Shown here piece by piece: positions 1 through 7,490 of a stretch of 43,047 bases of DNA. Made by a program: the position numbers and the translations under genes. The stretch comes from Spirobacillus cienkowskii (GTDB lineage Bacteria > Bdellovibrionota_B > Oligoflexia > Silvanigrellales > Silvanigrellaceae): NCBI GenBank assembly GCA_003339605.1, contig QOVW01000072.1, positions 1 through 43,047 of the forward strand, written 5' to 3'. Below the pieces are notes generated by a model. The model was not told the origin of the DNA. It did not search any database and saw only the letters and a list, made by a program, of their open reading frames with translations. Position 1 is the stretch's first letter; each line of letters opens with the position of its first letter.

Positions 1-1
1 T

Positions 2-498
2 GCAGCATATCCTGTTTTCAATATTCATCAATTTCCGTATAAATATTTATTTTTGGTTATCTATGTTGCCAACAAACTTAGTGGACGGCGTATAATTATA
101 TAGAAGTCAAAGGAAAATGGCAAGAAAAATTCACATCTCTTAACTATAACCATATTGCATTAATGTATAAATATTTTTTACTAAACAATGGAATTGATGA
201 TGTAGAAGATTTAAGCGAAAAATGTAAGAAAAAATTTGGCAATGAATTTTTAATTCCACAACCTGCTAATCATATTTTAAATGATTGGTTCTTATTTGCA
301 ATTGATGAAAAATATTTGGTAGGTGGAAAAGGAAGTTTTCAATTAACAAAATATGGCATAAAAACTATTGCTAATATAAATCCAATTATTTTATCTTATA
401 GAGACAATAAATTAGTTTTATTCATTTCTCATGAAGAAGTAACAAGAAAATTAATAAAATTCATTGATTATGCACCTCCACCCTTTAAATTAAAATAG
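2..498 (+). pseudogene. Truncated, frameshifted gene of unknown function
   Basis: The window opens inside a reading frame (frame 2, no stop until 101-103) whose sense appears to continue in frame 1 from about position 82 to the stop at 496-498. The two frames meet at T82. One lost T there (AGT-GG for AGTTGG) would join the two halves into one protein reading KLSW then TAYNYIEVKGKW, with no stop in between. The longest intact ORF is the 111-residue tail starting with ATG at 163, which has no convincing ribosome binding site. I do not recognise the family; the C-terminus ends in a Pro-rich, basic stretch. Either it is a real pseudogene cut by the window edge, or a sequencing indel. A short independent gene at 163-498 is less likely. 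Confidence 0.5.
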
Positions 499-844
499 TA
501 ATTTATTTTTTAAATTAAATTTTTATAAAAATGATTTACAGAACATTGTTCTTTACCTAAAATCGAACGTAAAGTCCCGACTTCTAAAGTTGGCTTTAGC
601 CCTTTGTTCAATCAGGCGTAATCTTAAATATTAATTTTTTATTAGTAAACTTGATATTTAAATCATCGATAATACCATATATTTAATGGATCAGTATTTG
701 TTATTAAATATCTTGAAATTATTGAATTTTATTAAATTTTTGTAAATAATTTAAAAAAAATGCCGATACAAGAAAGTGCACTTATAGAAAGCAAATTAAG
801 TGGTCGCTAAAAACTCTTTAGCAAAAACTAAAGGAGCAAATTAA
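499..844. other. Intergenic stretch with a small non-AT-rich remnant
   Basis: These 346 bases hold no convincing gene. Positions 541-621 are clearly richer in G and C than their surroundings. They read openly on the + strand as about 29 codons ending at TAA 619-621, and also openly for about 20 codons on the - strand. This is what a short relic of a decayed gene would look like, but I cannot identify it or choose a strand. The rest is AT-rich with no start codon and ribosome site together until the HTH gene at 845. Confidence 0.3.
806..822. promoter_or_regulatory. Inverted repeat before the XRE gene, possible operator
   Basis: GCTAAA at 806-811 and TTTAGC at 817-822 form a perfect 6-bp inverted repeat with a 5-nt spacer, about 23 bp upstream of the ATG of the HTH protein and just before its ribosome site (AAAGGAG at 830-836). 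Small XRE regulators often bind such repeats in their own leader; here that role is inference only. Confidence 0.3.
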
Positions 845-1171
845 ATGAAATTTAAAAGTTTTCAAGATTATCTAAAAACAGGTGTTTGCCCTCAAAAAAT
901 CAAAGAGATAGAAGTTCAAATGGAATTGGAATATCGGGCGCTTAAGTCTTTTCAAAATGGACTAGCTCAAGCACTGAACAATTACATGCAACAACAAAAA
1001 TTAGGTTTTAATGAACTTGTGATAAAGCTTGATATCAGCCCAGAAAAGCTTTCAAAAATTCTTAAAGGTGAGTGTAATTTATCTTTAGAAAACATTGTTC
1101 GAATTGCTGCTTTGATTAAAAGAAAACCTACATTTAGCCTTGATTTTGATAAAGATTTTTTAAATTTATAG
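845..1171 (+). CDS. Small XRE/HigA-like helix-turn-helix protein
   Basis: This 108-residue protein has a Cro/C1-type helix-turn-helix in its C-terminal half (about residues 52-97: GFNELVIKLDISPEKLSKIL, then LSLENIVRIAALI). The N-terminal half is a charged helical region. Family members bind DNA as dimers and commonly serve as antitoxins or small autoregulators. AAAGGAG sits 8 nt before the ATG. A toxin partner would be expected directly beside it, but none is intact: upstream is non-coding relic sequence and downstream is a convergent gene. It may be an orphan antitoxin-like regulator. The HTH call is firm; the role is not. Confidence 0.75.
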   Translation: MKFKSFQDYLKTGVCPQKIKEIEVQMELEYRALKSFQNGLAQALNNYMQQQKLGFNELVIKLDISPEKLSKILKGECNLSLENIVRIAALIKRKPTFSLDFDKDFLNL

Positions 1172-1181
1172 TTATTAATAA

Positions 1182-1724
1182 TTAATCTGTTACAGTAATA
1201 GTTAGTTTGCCAGTTTCGCCAGCTTTTCCTACAGGAGCATCATTATAAAAAGGGAAAAAGTTTACTTTCAACTTTTCGTCTCTTGAATTGATTTCAGGGG
1301 GAGTAAAATAGCTATACATGTCCCAAAATGCTCCACCGGTATGGATATATAAAAGAGTTAATTGATAGTCTTTCCATTTATAATAACTTTTGCAGTTATT
1401 AATAAACGTCTTATCTTCTTTAAGTTCAAAATTGTTTGTTCCCACTCCAATCCATGTTAAGTTATCTTGATAAAGTAACCCAGAATAATCATTGTTACTA
1501 GTTGAATATGTGTAGTTTGATTTTGAAGGAATTACTTTACTCACAACGTTAAGAGGAACATCTTTATAAGTTATAAAATTTTTAATTTTGCCGGCTCTAA
1601 ATATAATATCATGGTTTGATTGATTTAAAACCGTTATTTCTGCGCCATAGAGGTATGCAAAAGAATTTTGTTGAATAAAAAGCAAAATTATAGATAAAGT
1701 AAATAATATTTTTCTATTTTTCAT
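1182..1724 (-). CDS. Secreted protein of unknown function
   Basis: The 180-residue product begins with a classic signal peptide (MKNRK, a hydrophobic stretch, then QNSFA with probable cleavage after residue 23). The mature part is about 157 residues, rich in aromatic residues, Asn and Thr, and alternates short polar and hydrophobic stretches as in an all-beta fold. It ends in GKLTITVTD. It contains one free Cys and no recognised catalytic motif. The start is supported by AGGAAA just upstream and a near-consensus promoter at 1773-1801. A small beta-sandwich exotoxin of the aegerolysin kind is one speculative idea. The export prediction is solid; the function is unknown. Confidence 0.7.
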   Translation of the reverse strand: MKNRKILFTLSIILLFIQQNSFAYLYGAEITVLNQSNHDIIFRAGKIKNFITYKDVPLNVVSKVIPSKSNYTYSTSNNDYSGLLYQDNLTWIGVGTNNFELKEDKTFINNCKSYYKWKDYQLTLLYIHTGGAFWDMYSYFTPPEINSRDEKLKVNFFPFYNDAPVGKAGETGKLTITVTD

Positions 1725-1742
1725 GGTATTTCCTGTAAAATA

Positions 1743-1765
1743 AGCTAATAATAATATGATTAGCT
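1743..1765. repeat. Inverted repeat at the predicted transcription start of the secreted-protein gene
   Basis: AGCTAAT (1743-1749) and ATTAGCT (1759-1765) are perfect 7-bp complements with a 9-nt loop. On the - strand they lie immediately after the expected +1 of the promoter at 1773-1801, so the mRNA would begin with a stem-loop, or a repressor could bind there. Confidence 0.5.
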
Positions 1766-1772
1766 CGGTGAA

Positions 1773-1801
1773 ATTATTAATTAATTTTTATTATTTGTCA
1801 A
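1773..1801 (-). promoter_or_regulatory. Sigma-70-type promoter of the secreted-protein gene
   Basis: Read on the - strand: TTGACA (1801-1796), a 17-bp spacer, then AATAAT (1778-1773). This matches the consensus at 11 of 12 positions. The predicted start at about 1766 leaves a leader of roughly 40 nt before the ATG at 1724. Confidence 0.6.
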
Positions 1802-1917
1802 CGACTTATTTTAATTATTGTTAAATAATTCTTATTTTTAAGAATAAATTTATTTTTTAATAAAAATTACTAAAAAAAACAAAAAATATAAAAAATACAT
1901 GTATAATATTGTTATAA

Positions 1918-2340
1918 TTAGGTATTATTGAGTCCTTCTTTTTTGATTTTGCTGAGGATTCCTGGATTCTTTAGTTTCATAATTCTTGCAATACGAATGT
2001 TTTTTAATACTCCATTGTTACCTAAAATACCAATCTCTTCGTCTGGATTACAAAGACTTAGTAAATTTTGAAGGGCAAAAAGTTGTGCAATATTTGATAT
2101 ATTTCCGTCTACTTGGGCGCGTGAAATTTTTATAAAACCTATATCTGAAATATGTTTTTTAATTTTAATTTCGTCGCCTTCTTGTAATATTTTCTTGGTG
2201 ACTGTGTCTTGTAAATAAGGGCACCCTAGCTCTTTTAGTTCATAAATTGCACTAATGTGCCACCATTCGTCTGAGGGGTGCCATTTGCCATCTGGTTGGA
2301 TCCAACCACTAATAGTATGAACAAATTTAGGAAATTTCAT
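1918..2340 (-). CDS. Hypothetical protein, 140 residues
   Basis: I do not recognise this protein. The N-terminal third is rich in Trp and His (ISGWIQPDGKWHPSDEWWHI), the middle contains an EGDEIKIKKHISDIGFIKIS beta-like stretch, and the C-terminus is basic. There is no signal peptide and no membrane segment, so it is probably cytoplasmic. The ribosome site is weak (AGGT about 8 nt upstream). It lies just downstream of the terminator of the htrA-like gene on the same strand, so it probably has its own promoter or relies on read-through. The frame is open and codon use resembles its neighbours. Confidence 0.6.
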   Translation of the reverse strand: MKFPKFVHTISGWIQPDGKWHPSDEWWHISAIYELKELGCPYLQDTVTKKILQEGDEIKIKKHISDIGFIKISRAQVDGNISNIAQLFALQNLLSLCNPDEEIGILGNNGVLKNIRIARIMKLKNPGILSKIKKEGLNNT

Positions 2341-2364
2341 TTTTTTTACCTAAACTAAATTAAA

Positions 2365-2394
2365 AATATGATGTGAACCCAATCACATCATATT
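2365..2394 (-). terminator. Intrinsic terminator of the htrA-like gene
   Basis: A perfect 12-bp stem (2365-2376 with 2383-2394) and a 6-nt loop lie 35 bp after the stop of the protease gene. On the - strand the stem is followed by a T-rich run (TTTTAATTT). The stem itself is AT-rich but long. Confidence 0.6.
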
Positions 2395-2429
2395 GTTTGC
2401 TATTGATTTTATTGAACTAAATAAAGAGA

Positions 2430-4043
2430 TCAACTATTTAGAGGTAGGATAATTGCAGAACGTGAGCCGTCTTCTCGAGCTACAAGTAAGAATATAACCG
2501 CAGTTTTGGCTTTTTTAGATTTTTCAAGCGCATCTTCGACTTGTTGTTTGGTGTTTACGTCTTCCCTATTCACCTGTAAAATAACATCCCCTTCTTGTAA
2601 CCCAGCTCTATCAGCCAAACTCCCTGCTTGAACCCCTTTTATGGAAACGCCCTTTCCAGAAGTAGATGGCTTGTTGGAGAGATAAAGTCCATAGCTCAAA
2701 GACGGTGATTTTGAAGTTTTGGAGTTATCTTCATTTGGCTCAGAATTATTGGAGTTTTTAGAAGGCATTTCTGATACAGTTGCACTCAATTCGGTATTTT
2801 TTCCGTTTCTTAAAATTCCAATTTTAATTTTTTTGCCTGGTTTTAAAAATATAATTTGTCTTTGAATATCTATGCTAGATTTTATGGGTTTATTATTTAT
2901 ACTTTGAATAATATCATATGGTTGCAATCCTGCTTGCGCTGCGGGACTTTTAGGAACAACTCTCATGACAAGAACCCCTTCAGTATTGGGGTCGATTTTC
3001 ATTTCTTTCATGGCTGCAGCACCAAATTTATTTAAGTCATACATTTCTACACCTAAATAAACTTGAGTGAGTTTTCCATTGTTAATAATAGAATCAGCAA
3101 CCAATCGAATTGTATTAGAAGGAATCGCAAACCCAATTCCAACGCTGGTGCCATTTTTTGAGTATATTGCAGTATTCATTCCAATGACTTGTCCGTCTAA
3201 ACTGACAAGTGGCCCGCCAGAATTGCCTGGGTTAATTGCCGCATCTGTTTGAATAAAACTATTTGTACCTGTAATTCCAAGGGTATCACTTGATCTTTGG
3301 ACTGCACTGACGACGCCCATTGTCAGAGTTTGTGGCAATTCAAATGGAGCACCTAGGGCAATAACCCAGTCTCCAACCTCAACTTCATTAGAGTCGGCTA
3401 AGCTCACTTGTTTAAGCTCATTAGAGGGTTTAAAATCTTCGACTTTTAAAACAGAAATATCAACGTTTTTTGCAGTACCTAAGACTTTAGCTTTGTATTT
3501 TTTATTGTCATAAGTTGTAACAGTTATTTTATCGGCACCTTCAATAACATGATTATTTGTAATAATATAACCATTCTTTAAATCTACAATAAATCCTGAG
3601 CCGCCATCGGTTTCAATTGATTGCTTTTTGTCTCTTTGATTACCAGGACCTCGAAATTGTGGTGGCATAAATGGAAAAAAGAAATCATCAGGAAAGGGAA
3701 ATTCGTTTGCACGAACTTGTACTTTTTTTTCTGCAATAATAAATACCAAAGCAGGACGACTTTCTTTTGCAATATTAGAAAACACTTTTTTAAATGATTT
3801 TAAAAATAGAGTATCATTACCTGGTGCGACATTGGTCGCTTGGGGTAAAGAATATGCATTTGCAGATGCCTGTGCGATAAAATGTTGTTTTATATTTGTA
3901 ATTTTTTCAGGTGCAAAAATTACAATAGATGCGCTTGCAACTCCAAGTAATGCTGCAACAGAAAAACTTGCAACAATTAAGTTTTTTGCTCTTGCTTTCA
4001 GGAAATGAACGACCTTTGATGAAGAATGGTTCGACAAACTCAC
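2430..4043 (-). CDS. degP: Do/HtrA-family serine protease-chaperone with two PDZ domains
   Basis: This envelope quality-control protease degrades or refolds misfolded periplasmic proteins. Residues 21-44 form a hydrophobic segment that acts as signal peptide or anchor; cleavage after ANA (about 63) is possible. The trypsin-like domain (about 85-315) carries the triad H165 (TNNHVIEGAD), D195 (NVDISVLK) and S275 (GNSGGPLV). PDZ1 spans about 325-415 and PDZ2 about 450-535, with a Ser/Asn-rich linker between them. At 537 residues it is slightly longer than E. coli DegP, mainly at the N-terminus. The start is GTG at 4043, 5 nt after a perfect AGGAGG; the overlapping ATG one base upstream is followed at once by a stop. 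DegQ/MucD orthology is equally possible. Confidence 0.93.
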   Translation of the reverse strand: MSLSNHSSSKVVHFLKARAKNLIVASFSVAALLGVASASIVIFAPEKITNIKQHFIAQASANAYSLPQATNVAPGNDTLFLKSFKKVFSNIAKESRPALVFIIAEKKVQVRANEFPFPDDFFFPFMPPQFRGPGNQRDKKQSIETDGGSGFIVDLKNGYIITNNHVIEGADKITVTTYDNKKYKAKVLGTAKNVDISVLKVEDFKPSNELKQVSLADSNEVEVGDWVIALGAPFELPQTLTMGVVSAVQRSSDTLGITGTNSFIQTDAAINPGNSGGPLVSLDGQVIGMNTAIYSKNGTSVGIGFAIPSNTIRLVADSIINNGKLTQVYLGVEMYDLNKFGAAAMKEMKIDPNTEGVLVMRVVPKSPAAQAGLQPYDIIQSINNKPIKSSIDIQRQIIFLKPGKKIKIGILRNGKNTELSATVSEMPSKNSNNSEPNEDNSKTSKSPSLSYGLYLSNKPSTSGKGVSIKGVQAGSLADRAGLQEGDVILQVNREDVNTKQQVEDALEKSKKAKTAVIFLLVAREDGSRSAIILPLNS

Positions 4044-4054
4044 ATTAACCTCCT

Positions 4055-4068
4055 AGTATTATAATACT
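4055..4068. promoter_or_regulatory. 14-bp palindrome abutting the ribosome site of the protease gene
   Basis: AGTATTATAATACT is a perfect palindrome directly next to the AGGAGG of the protease gene. On the - strand it contains a TATAAT, so it may be a -10 element. No clear -35 sits 16-18 bp upstream, so it could instead be an operator or a small leader hairpin. Confidence 0.35.
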
Positions 4069-4218
4069 TAATTCCCGCTTCCCTGATGTTTTGAGGGAAT
4101 AAAATGGTTCTTAAAATTTATAGCAGATCATTTTTAGAGAAGTCGATAGCAAGTTATTTTTAATTTATCAAAAAATAATTAATTTTAGAAATAATTTCAG
4201 AGAATTAAAAAACTTTAT

Positions 4219-4244
4219 CACTTATATAGAAATATATATAAGTG
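4219..4244 (-). terminator. Long AT hairpin downstream of the dehydrogenase gene
   Basis: CACTTATATA (4219-4228) pairs perfectly with TATATAAGTG (4235-4244) across a 6-nt loop. On the - strand the stem lies about 50 bp after the stop of the dehydrogenase gene and is followed by AAAGTTTTTT. It is most likely a terminator; an operator for the downstream protease gene is the alternative. Confidence 0.5.
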
Positions 4245-4294
4245 AGTAGGTTGTATTTTTTTTGTACAAAATTAGAGCTTAAAATTATAAAGTC

Positions 4295-5146
4295 TTAATA
4301 TTTATAAACCCCTTGTCCTACTTTTTTGCCAAAATGGCCTGCGTCAACGTATTTTTTTAGTAATGGACAGGGGCGATATTTGCTGTCCCCTAGTCCTTCG
4401 TGCAGGACTTTCATAATGGCATAGCAGGTATCGAGCCCAATAAAATCAGCTAAAGTGAGTGGTCCCATGGGCTGGTTTGTTCCTAGCTTCATGCCCGTAT
4501 CAATGTCTTCGGCGTTTGCAATACCTTCCATCAAAGTATAAAACGCTTCATTAATCATAGGCATTAGTATTCTATTAATTATAAATCCTGGATAGTCTTG
4601 CGAGCAAACAGTTGTTTTACCCATTTTTTCTGAAATTTGTTTAGTTATCTGATATGTGTCTTCAGAAGTTGCGTGGCCTCTAATAATTTCTACTAAGCTC
4701 ATAATTGGCACAGGATTCATAAAATGCATGCCAATAAATTTATTTGTTCTTGACGTCGCTGAGGCAAGACGAGTTATAGCTAAACTGCTTGTGTTGCTGG
4801 CAAATATAGTGTTTGGAGAGACAATTTTATCGAGTTCTTTAAAGATTTCTTTTTTTAATGTTTCGTTTTCATTAACGGCTTCAATAACAAAATCGACTTT
4901 TGCTAAATCACTAAGCTGCGAGGTTTTTTTGATTCGAGCAAGAATTGCAGGTGGATGTTCTTCTATTTTGCCCTTTTCAAAAAGTTTTGTTAAACTTTTT
5001 TCTATGGTTAAAAGCCCTTTGTGTAAACTTTCTGGGTAAGAATCACAAAGCAAAACCTGATAACCGGCCTGGGCTGCAATTTGGGCAATACCGCTTCCCA
5101 TTTGTCCTGCTCCAATGACAGCAATTACTTTAATAGCTGAGATCAT
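4295..5146 (-). CDS. hbd: 3-hydroxybutyryl-CoA dehydrogenase
   Basis: This enzyme interconverts 3-hydroxyacyl-CoA and acetoacetyl-CoA-type 3-ketoacyl-CoA with NAD(P)H, in short-chain fatty-acid or butanoate/PHB metabolism. The N-terminal Rossmann fold shows [12 protein letters not shown] (residues 10-21). The catalytic His is H141 in GMHFMNPVP, with its partner Glu E153 in VEIIRG. The C-terminal 3HCDH dimerisation domain follows ([11 protein letters not shown], then [12 protein letters not shown]). The length of 283 residues is normal for the stand-alone enzyme. It is transcribed alone and diverges from nadA. Short-chain specificity is the family default and cannot be proved from sequence. 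Confidence 0.93.
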   Translation of the reverse strand: MISAIKVIAVIGAGQMGSGIAQIAAQAGYQVLLCDSYPESLHKGLLTIEKSLTKLFEKGKIEEHPPAILARIKKTSQLSDLAKVDFVIEAVNENETLKKEIFKELDKIVSPNTIFASNTSSLAITRLASATSRTNKFIGMHFMNPVPIMSLVEIIRGHATSEDTYQITKQISEKMGKTTVCSQDYPGFIINRILMPMINEAFYTLMEGIANAEDIDTGMKLGTNQPMGPLTLADFIGLDTCYAIMKVLHEGLGDSKYRPCPLLKKYVDAGHFGKKVGQGVYKY

Positions 5147-5345
5147 AAATTAACTTCTCCTCACTAATTTAAAAATTATATAATCGATCCCTTACAATTT
5201 ACTTAGAAAACTCTATTTTCTTTTGGGCGTCAACTGTTGTCTTAAAATAAAAAATGTTCTGGAGTTATTGTATAAGTTGTGCTCAAATTGTAAGTGTTAT
5301 GTGACTGTAAGTAAAAAATACTTTTAAAATGCTGTAGGATTTTTT

Positions 5346-6464
5346 ATGACAATTGCTTTTCAACCTCCATTGCCCGCCCCTTACCCTAACCTGACTGAAT
5401 CAGAAATGCTGAAACGTATTTCTGATGTTCGAAGGTATTTTGGTAAAAAACTTGTTATTTTAGCACATCATTATCAACGACCAGAAATTGTAGAACTTAG
5501 CGATATTCGAGGCGACTCCTTGCAACTTGCTCAATATGCTGCAAGGCAATCTGAAGCAAACTTTATTGTGTTTTGTGGTGTGCATTTTATGGCTGAGGGT
5601 GCTGATATTTTAAAAACAGGACAACAAATTGTTGTGTTACCCGATTTAGGGGCTGGCTGTGATATGGCCGATATGGCTGATGTTGACGATGTTGTTGAGG
5701 CTTGGGAGCAGCTTGTTGAAACTGTTGGTCATGAAAGCATAATGCCTGTTACGTATATCAATTCGAGCGCTGCATTAAAGGCATTTGTTGCGCAAAAAGG
5801 CGGTGTGGTTTGTACAAGTTCTAATGCACCAAAAATAGTAGAATGGGCATTGCGTGAGCGAAAAATTTTATTTTTTTATCCCGATCAACATTTGGGTCGT
5901 AATACGGCAAAGAAATTGGGCATTCCAATGGAACAAATGAGTTTATGGAATCCGAAAAAGGCTTACGGTGGTTTAGATAAAAATAAAATTAAAGATACAA
6001 CTATTATGTTGTGGCAAGGTTGTTGCCCTGTGCATATGATGTTTACTATAAAACAAATAGATCAAATTCGTGCGAAAGATCCTGAGTTTAAAATTATTTC
6101 TCATCCCGAATGTGCTATGGAAGTTGTCGACAAATCAGATTTTTCTGGTTCTACTGATTTTATTGTAAAAACAATTGCAGCAAGCCCTTCTGGTAGCAAA
6201 TGGGCTGTGGGAACAGAGCTTAATTTGGTTAATCGTATTGCTAAAGAAAACGCGGATAAAACGGTTGTGAGTCTTAATCCTTTTATGTGTTTATGCGGCA
6301 CCATTAATCGCATCGATTTGCCACATTTAACTTGGGCGTTGGAGCAAATAAGATTGGGTACACCACAAAATGTTATTGCTGTTTCAGAGCCACAACGTTC
6401 ACTTGCAAAACAAACCTTGGTTCGTATGTTAAATATGAGCCATACTGTTTTAAACTCAAATTAA
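5346..6464 (+). CDS. nadA: Quinolinate synthase
   Basis: NadA condenses iminoaspartate with dihydroxyacetone phosphate to give quinolinate, the committed precursor of NAD. The 372 residues show three pseudo-repeats and the three [4Fe-4S] cysteine positions: C105 (LGAGCDMAD), C226 or C227 (LWQGCCPVH) and C315 or C317 (PFMCLCGTI). The substrate-site signature LAHHYQRPEI is at 39-48, and GDSLQLA follows at 57-63. The length matches the long enterobacterial form. No nadB is next to it. A coiled-coil protein and an acyltransferase follow within 20 bp each, so the three probably form an operon. Two of the three cluster positions have a doubled or nearby second Cys. Confidence 0.96.
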   Translation: MTIAFQPPLPAPYPNLTESEMLKRISDVRRYFGKKLVILAHHYQRPEIVELSDIRGDSLQLAQYAARQSEANFIVFCGVHFMAEGADILKTGQQIVVLPDLGAGCDMADMADVDDVVEAWEQLVETVGHESIMPVTYINSSAALKAFVAQKGGVVCTSSNAPKIVEWALRERKILFFYPDQHLGRNTAKKLGIPMEQMSLWNPKKAYGGLDKNKIKDTTIMLWQGCCPVHMMFTIKQIDQIRAKDPEFKIISHPECAMEVVDKSDFSGSTDFIVKTIAASPSGSKWAVGTELNLVNRIAKENADKTVVSLNPFMCLCGTINRIDLPHLTWALEQIRLGTPQNVIAVSEPQRSLAKQTLVRMLNMSHTVLNSN

Positions 6465-6481
6465 TTAAAAAAGGTGATAAT

Positions 6482-6874
6482 TTGTCCGAAGAAAGTGTGC
6501 AAAAAAGTACTTTTACTCAACAGCCTTCTGTTTCTATTAAAGAAATGGGATTGGAAGAAATTATTCAATTGGCTAATAAAATTGGATTAGAATATGTTGA
6601 AAAAAGAAAAGAAGCCGAGAAACTAGAATTACTGAGAACATCGGTACGTTCTAAAATAATGAATAGAATTGAATTAAGTACTGAAAAAATACCTGAAGCG
6701 CGGTTAAAGCGTTTAGCTGAAGCTGATCCAGAATACATTAGTATGCTAGAAAAAATAGTTGCGGCACGTGCAGAAACCGAAAAACTCAGAATTCGTTACG
6801 AAAGCTATAAAAGTCTTTTTGATGCTAGACGGACAATGATTAGTTACAAAAAAATTGAGTTGAAAACATTATAG
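6482..6874 (+). CDS. Hypothetical helical protein following nadA
   Basis: The 130-residue product is mostly charged helix. A central amphipathic segment (IQLANKIGLEYVEKRKEAEK) and a C-terminal EKIVAARAETEKLRIRYESY suggest a coiled coil. There is no signal peptide. I chose TTG at 6482 because AAAGGTGATAA precedes it by 4-8 nt. An in-frame ATG far upstream would read through the end of nadA in another frame and has no coding character. It starts 17 bp after nadA and ends 9 bp before the acyltransferase, so it is probably co-transcribed. I do not recognise a family. Confidence 0.7.
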   Translation: MSEESVQKSTFTQQPSVSIKEMGLEEIIQLANKIGLEYVEKRKEAEKLELLRTSVRSKIMNRIELSTEKIPEARLKRLAEADPEYISMLEKIVAARAETEKLRIRYESYKSLFDARRTMISYKKIELKTL

Positions 6875-6883
6875 GTTCATTGC

Positions 6884-7486
6884 GTGGATAAATATATTGA
6901 GCAACATAAAAAAAGATTATCTTTTATGCCATGGCTTTATTTTTCATTAAAAGATAAACATAAAATTTGGGCAGAACCATGGCAACAAGAAATTCAAGCA
7001 CAACTGCAAGAGTTAGAAACAGTGAAAATAGGTAAAAACTGTTTTATTTCTCCTGAAGCAAATATTTTTGCTGAGCCAGGTAGGCAAATTACGATTGGAG
7101 ATAATGTGACTATAGCTTCGCATGTTTTTTTGCATGGTCCAATTACTATCGAAAATGGCGTGAGCATTAACACTGGAGTTGTGATTGATGGAGGCGCAAA
7201 AGGCGTTTTTATAGGACAAAATTCTAGAATTGCTTCGGGTGTAAAAATTTATGCTTTTAATCATGGAATGAAGGCTGATTTTTTAATAAAAGAGCAGGCT
7301 GTAACATCTTATGGTGTTTATATAGGTAAAGATGTTTGGCTTGGAGCTAATGCATGTATAACAGATAATGTAACAATAGGTAACCATGTTGTGGTTGGAA
7401 TGGGAGCTGTTGTTACTAACAGTGTTGCAGAATGGTTAATTGTTGGTGGTGTGCCAGCCAAAGAAATTGGATGTAGAAAAAATTAA
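6884..7486 (+). CDS. Hexapeptide-repeat O-acyltransferase (WbbJ/Maa type)
   Basis: This belongs to the left-handed beta-helix acyltransferases, which acetylate sugars or other small hydroxyl compounds using acetyl-CoA. Isoleucine-patch repeats run from about residue 48 to 190 (VKIGKNCFISPEANIF, IGDNVTIASH, IENGVSINTG, IGKDVWLGANACITDNVTIG, VVGMGAVVT, IVGGVPAKEIG). The likely catalytic His is H127 in AFNHGMKAD. The N-terminal 45 residues are helical and rich in Trp and Lys. The start is GTG at 6884 with AGGT upstream; ATG at 6926 is an alternative. It ends 4 bp from the convergent stop of the next gene. The acceptor is unknown. Confidence 0.88.
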   Translation: MDKYIEQHKKRLSFMPWLYFSLKDKHKIWAEPWQQEIQAQLQELETVKIGKNCFISPEANIFAEPGRQITIGDNVTIASHVFLHGPITIENGVSINTGVVIDGGAKGVFIGQNSRIASGVKIYAFNHGMKADFLIKEQAVTSYGVYIGKDVWLGANACITDNVTIGNHVVVGMGAVVTNSVAEWLIVGGVPAKEIGCRKN

Positions 7487-7490
7487 TTAA

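Noticed and set aside
760-810. 16-codon open frame (ATG 760) before the XRE gene, possible tiny toxin or leader peptide
   Set aside because: There is no ribosome site before it and the peptide is featureless.
3067-3252. Open frame on the strand opposite the HtrA-like gene
   Set aside because: It lies wholly inside a well-supported gene and has no ribosome site or protein-like features.
6332-6481. Upstream extension of the helical protein that follows nadA, from ATG 6332
   Set aside because: It reads through the end of nadA in another frame and gives a Cys-rich segment without coding character; the TTG at 6482 has a proper ribosome site.
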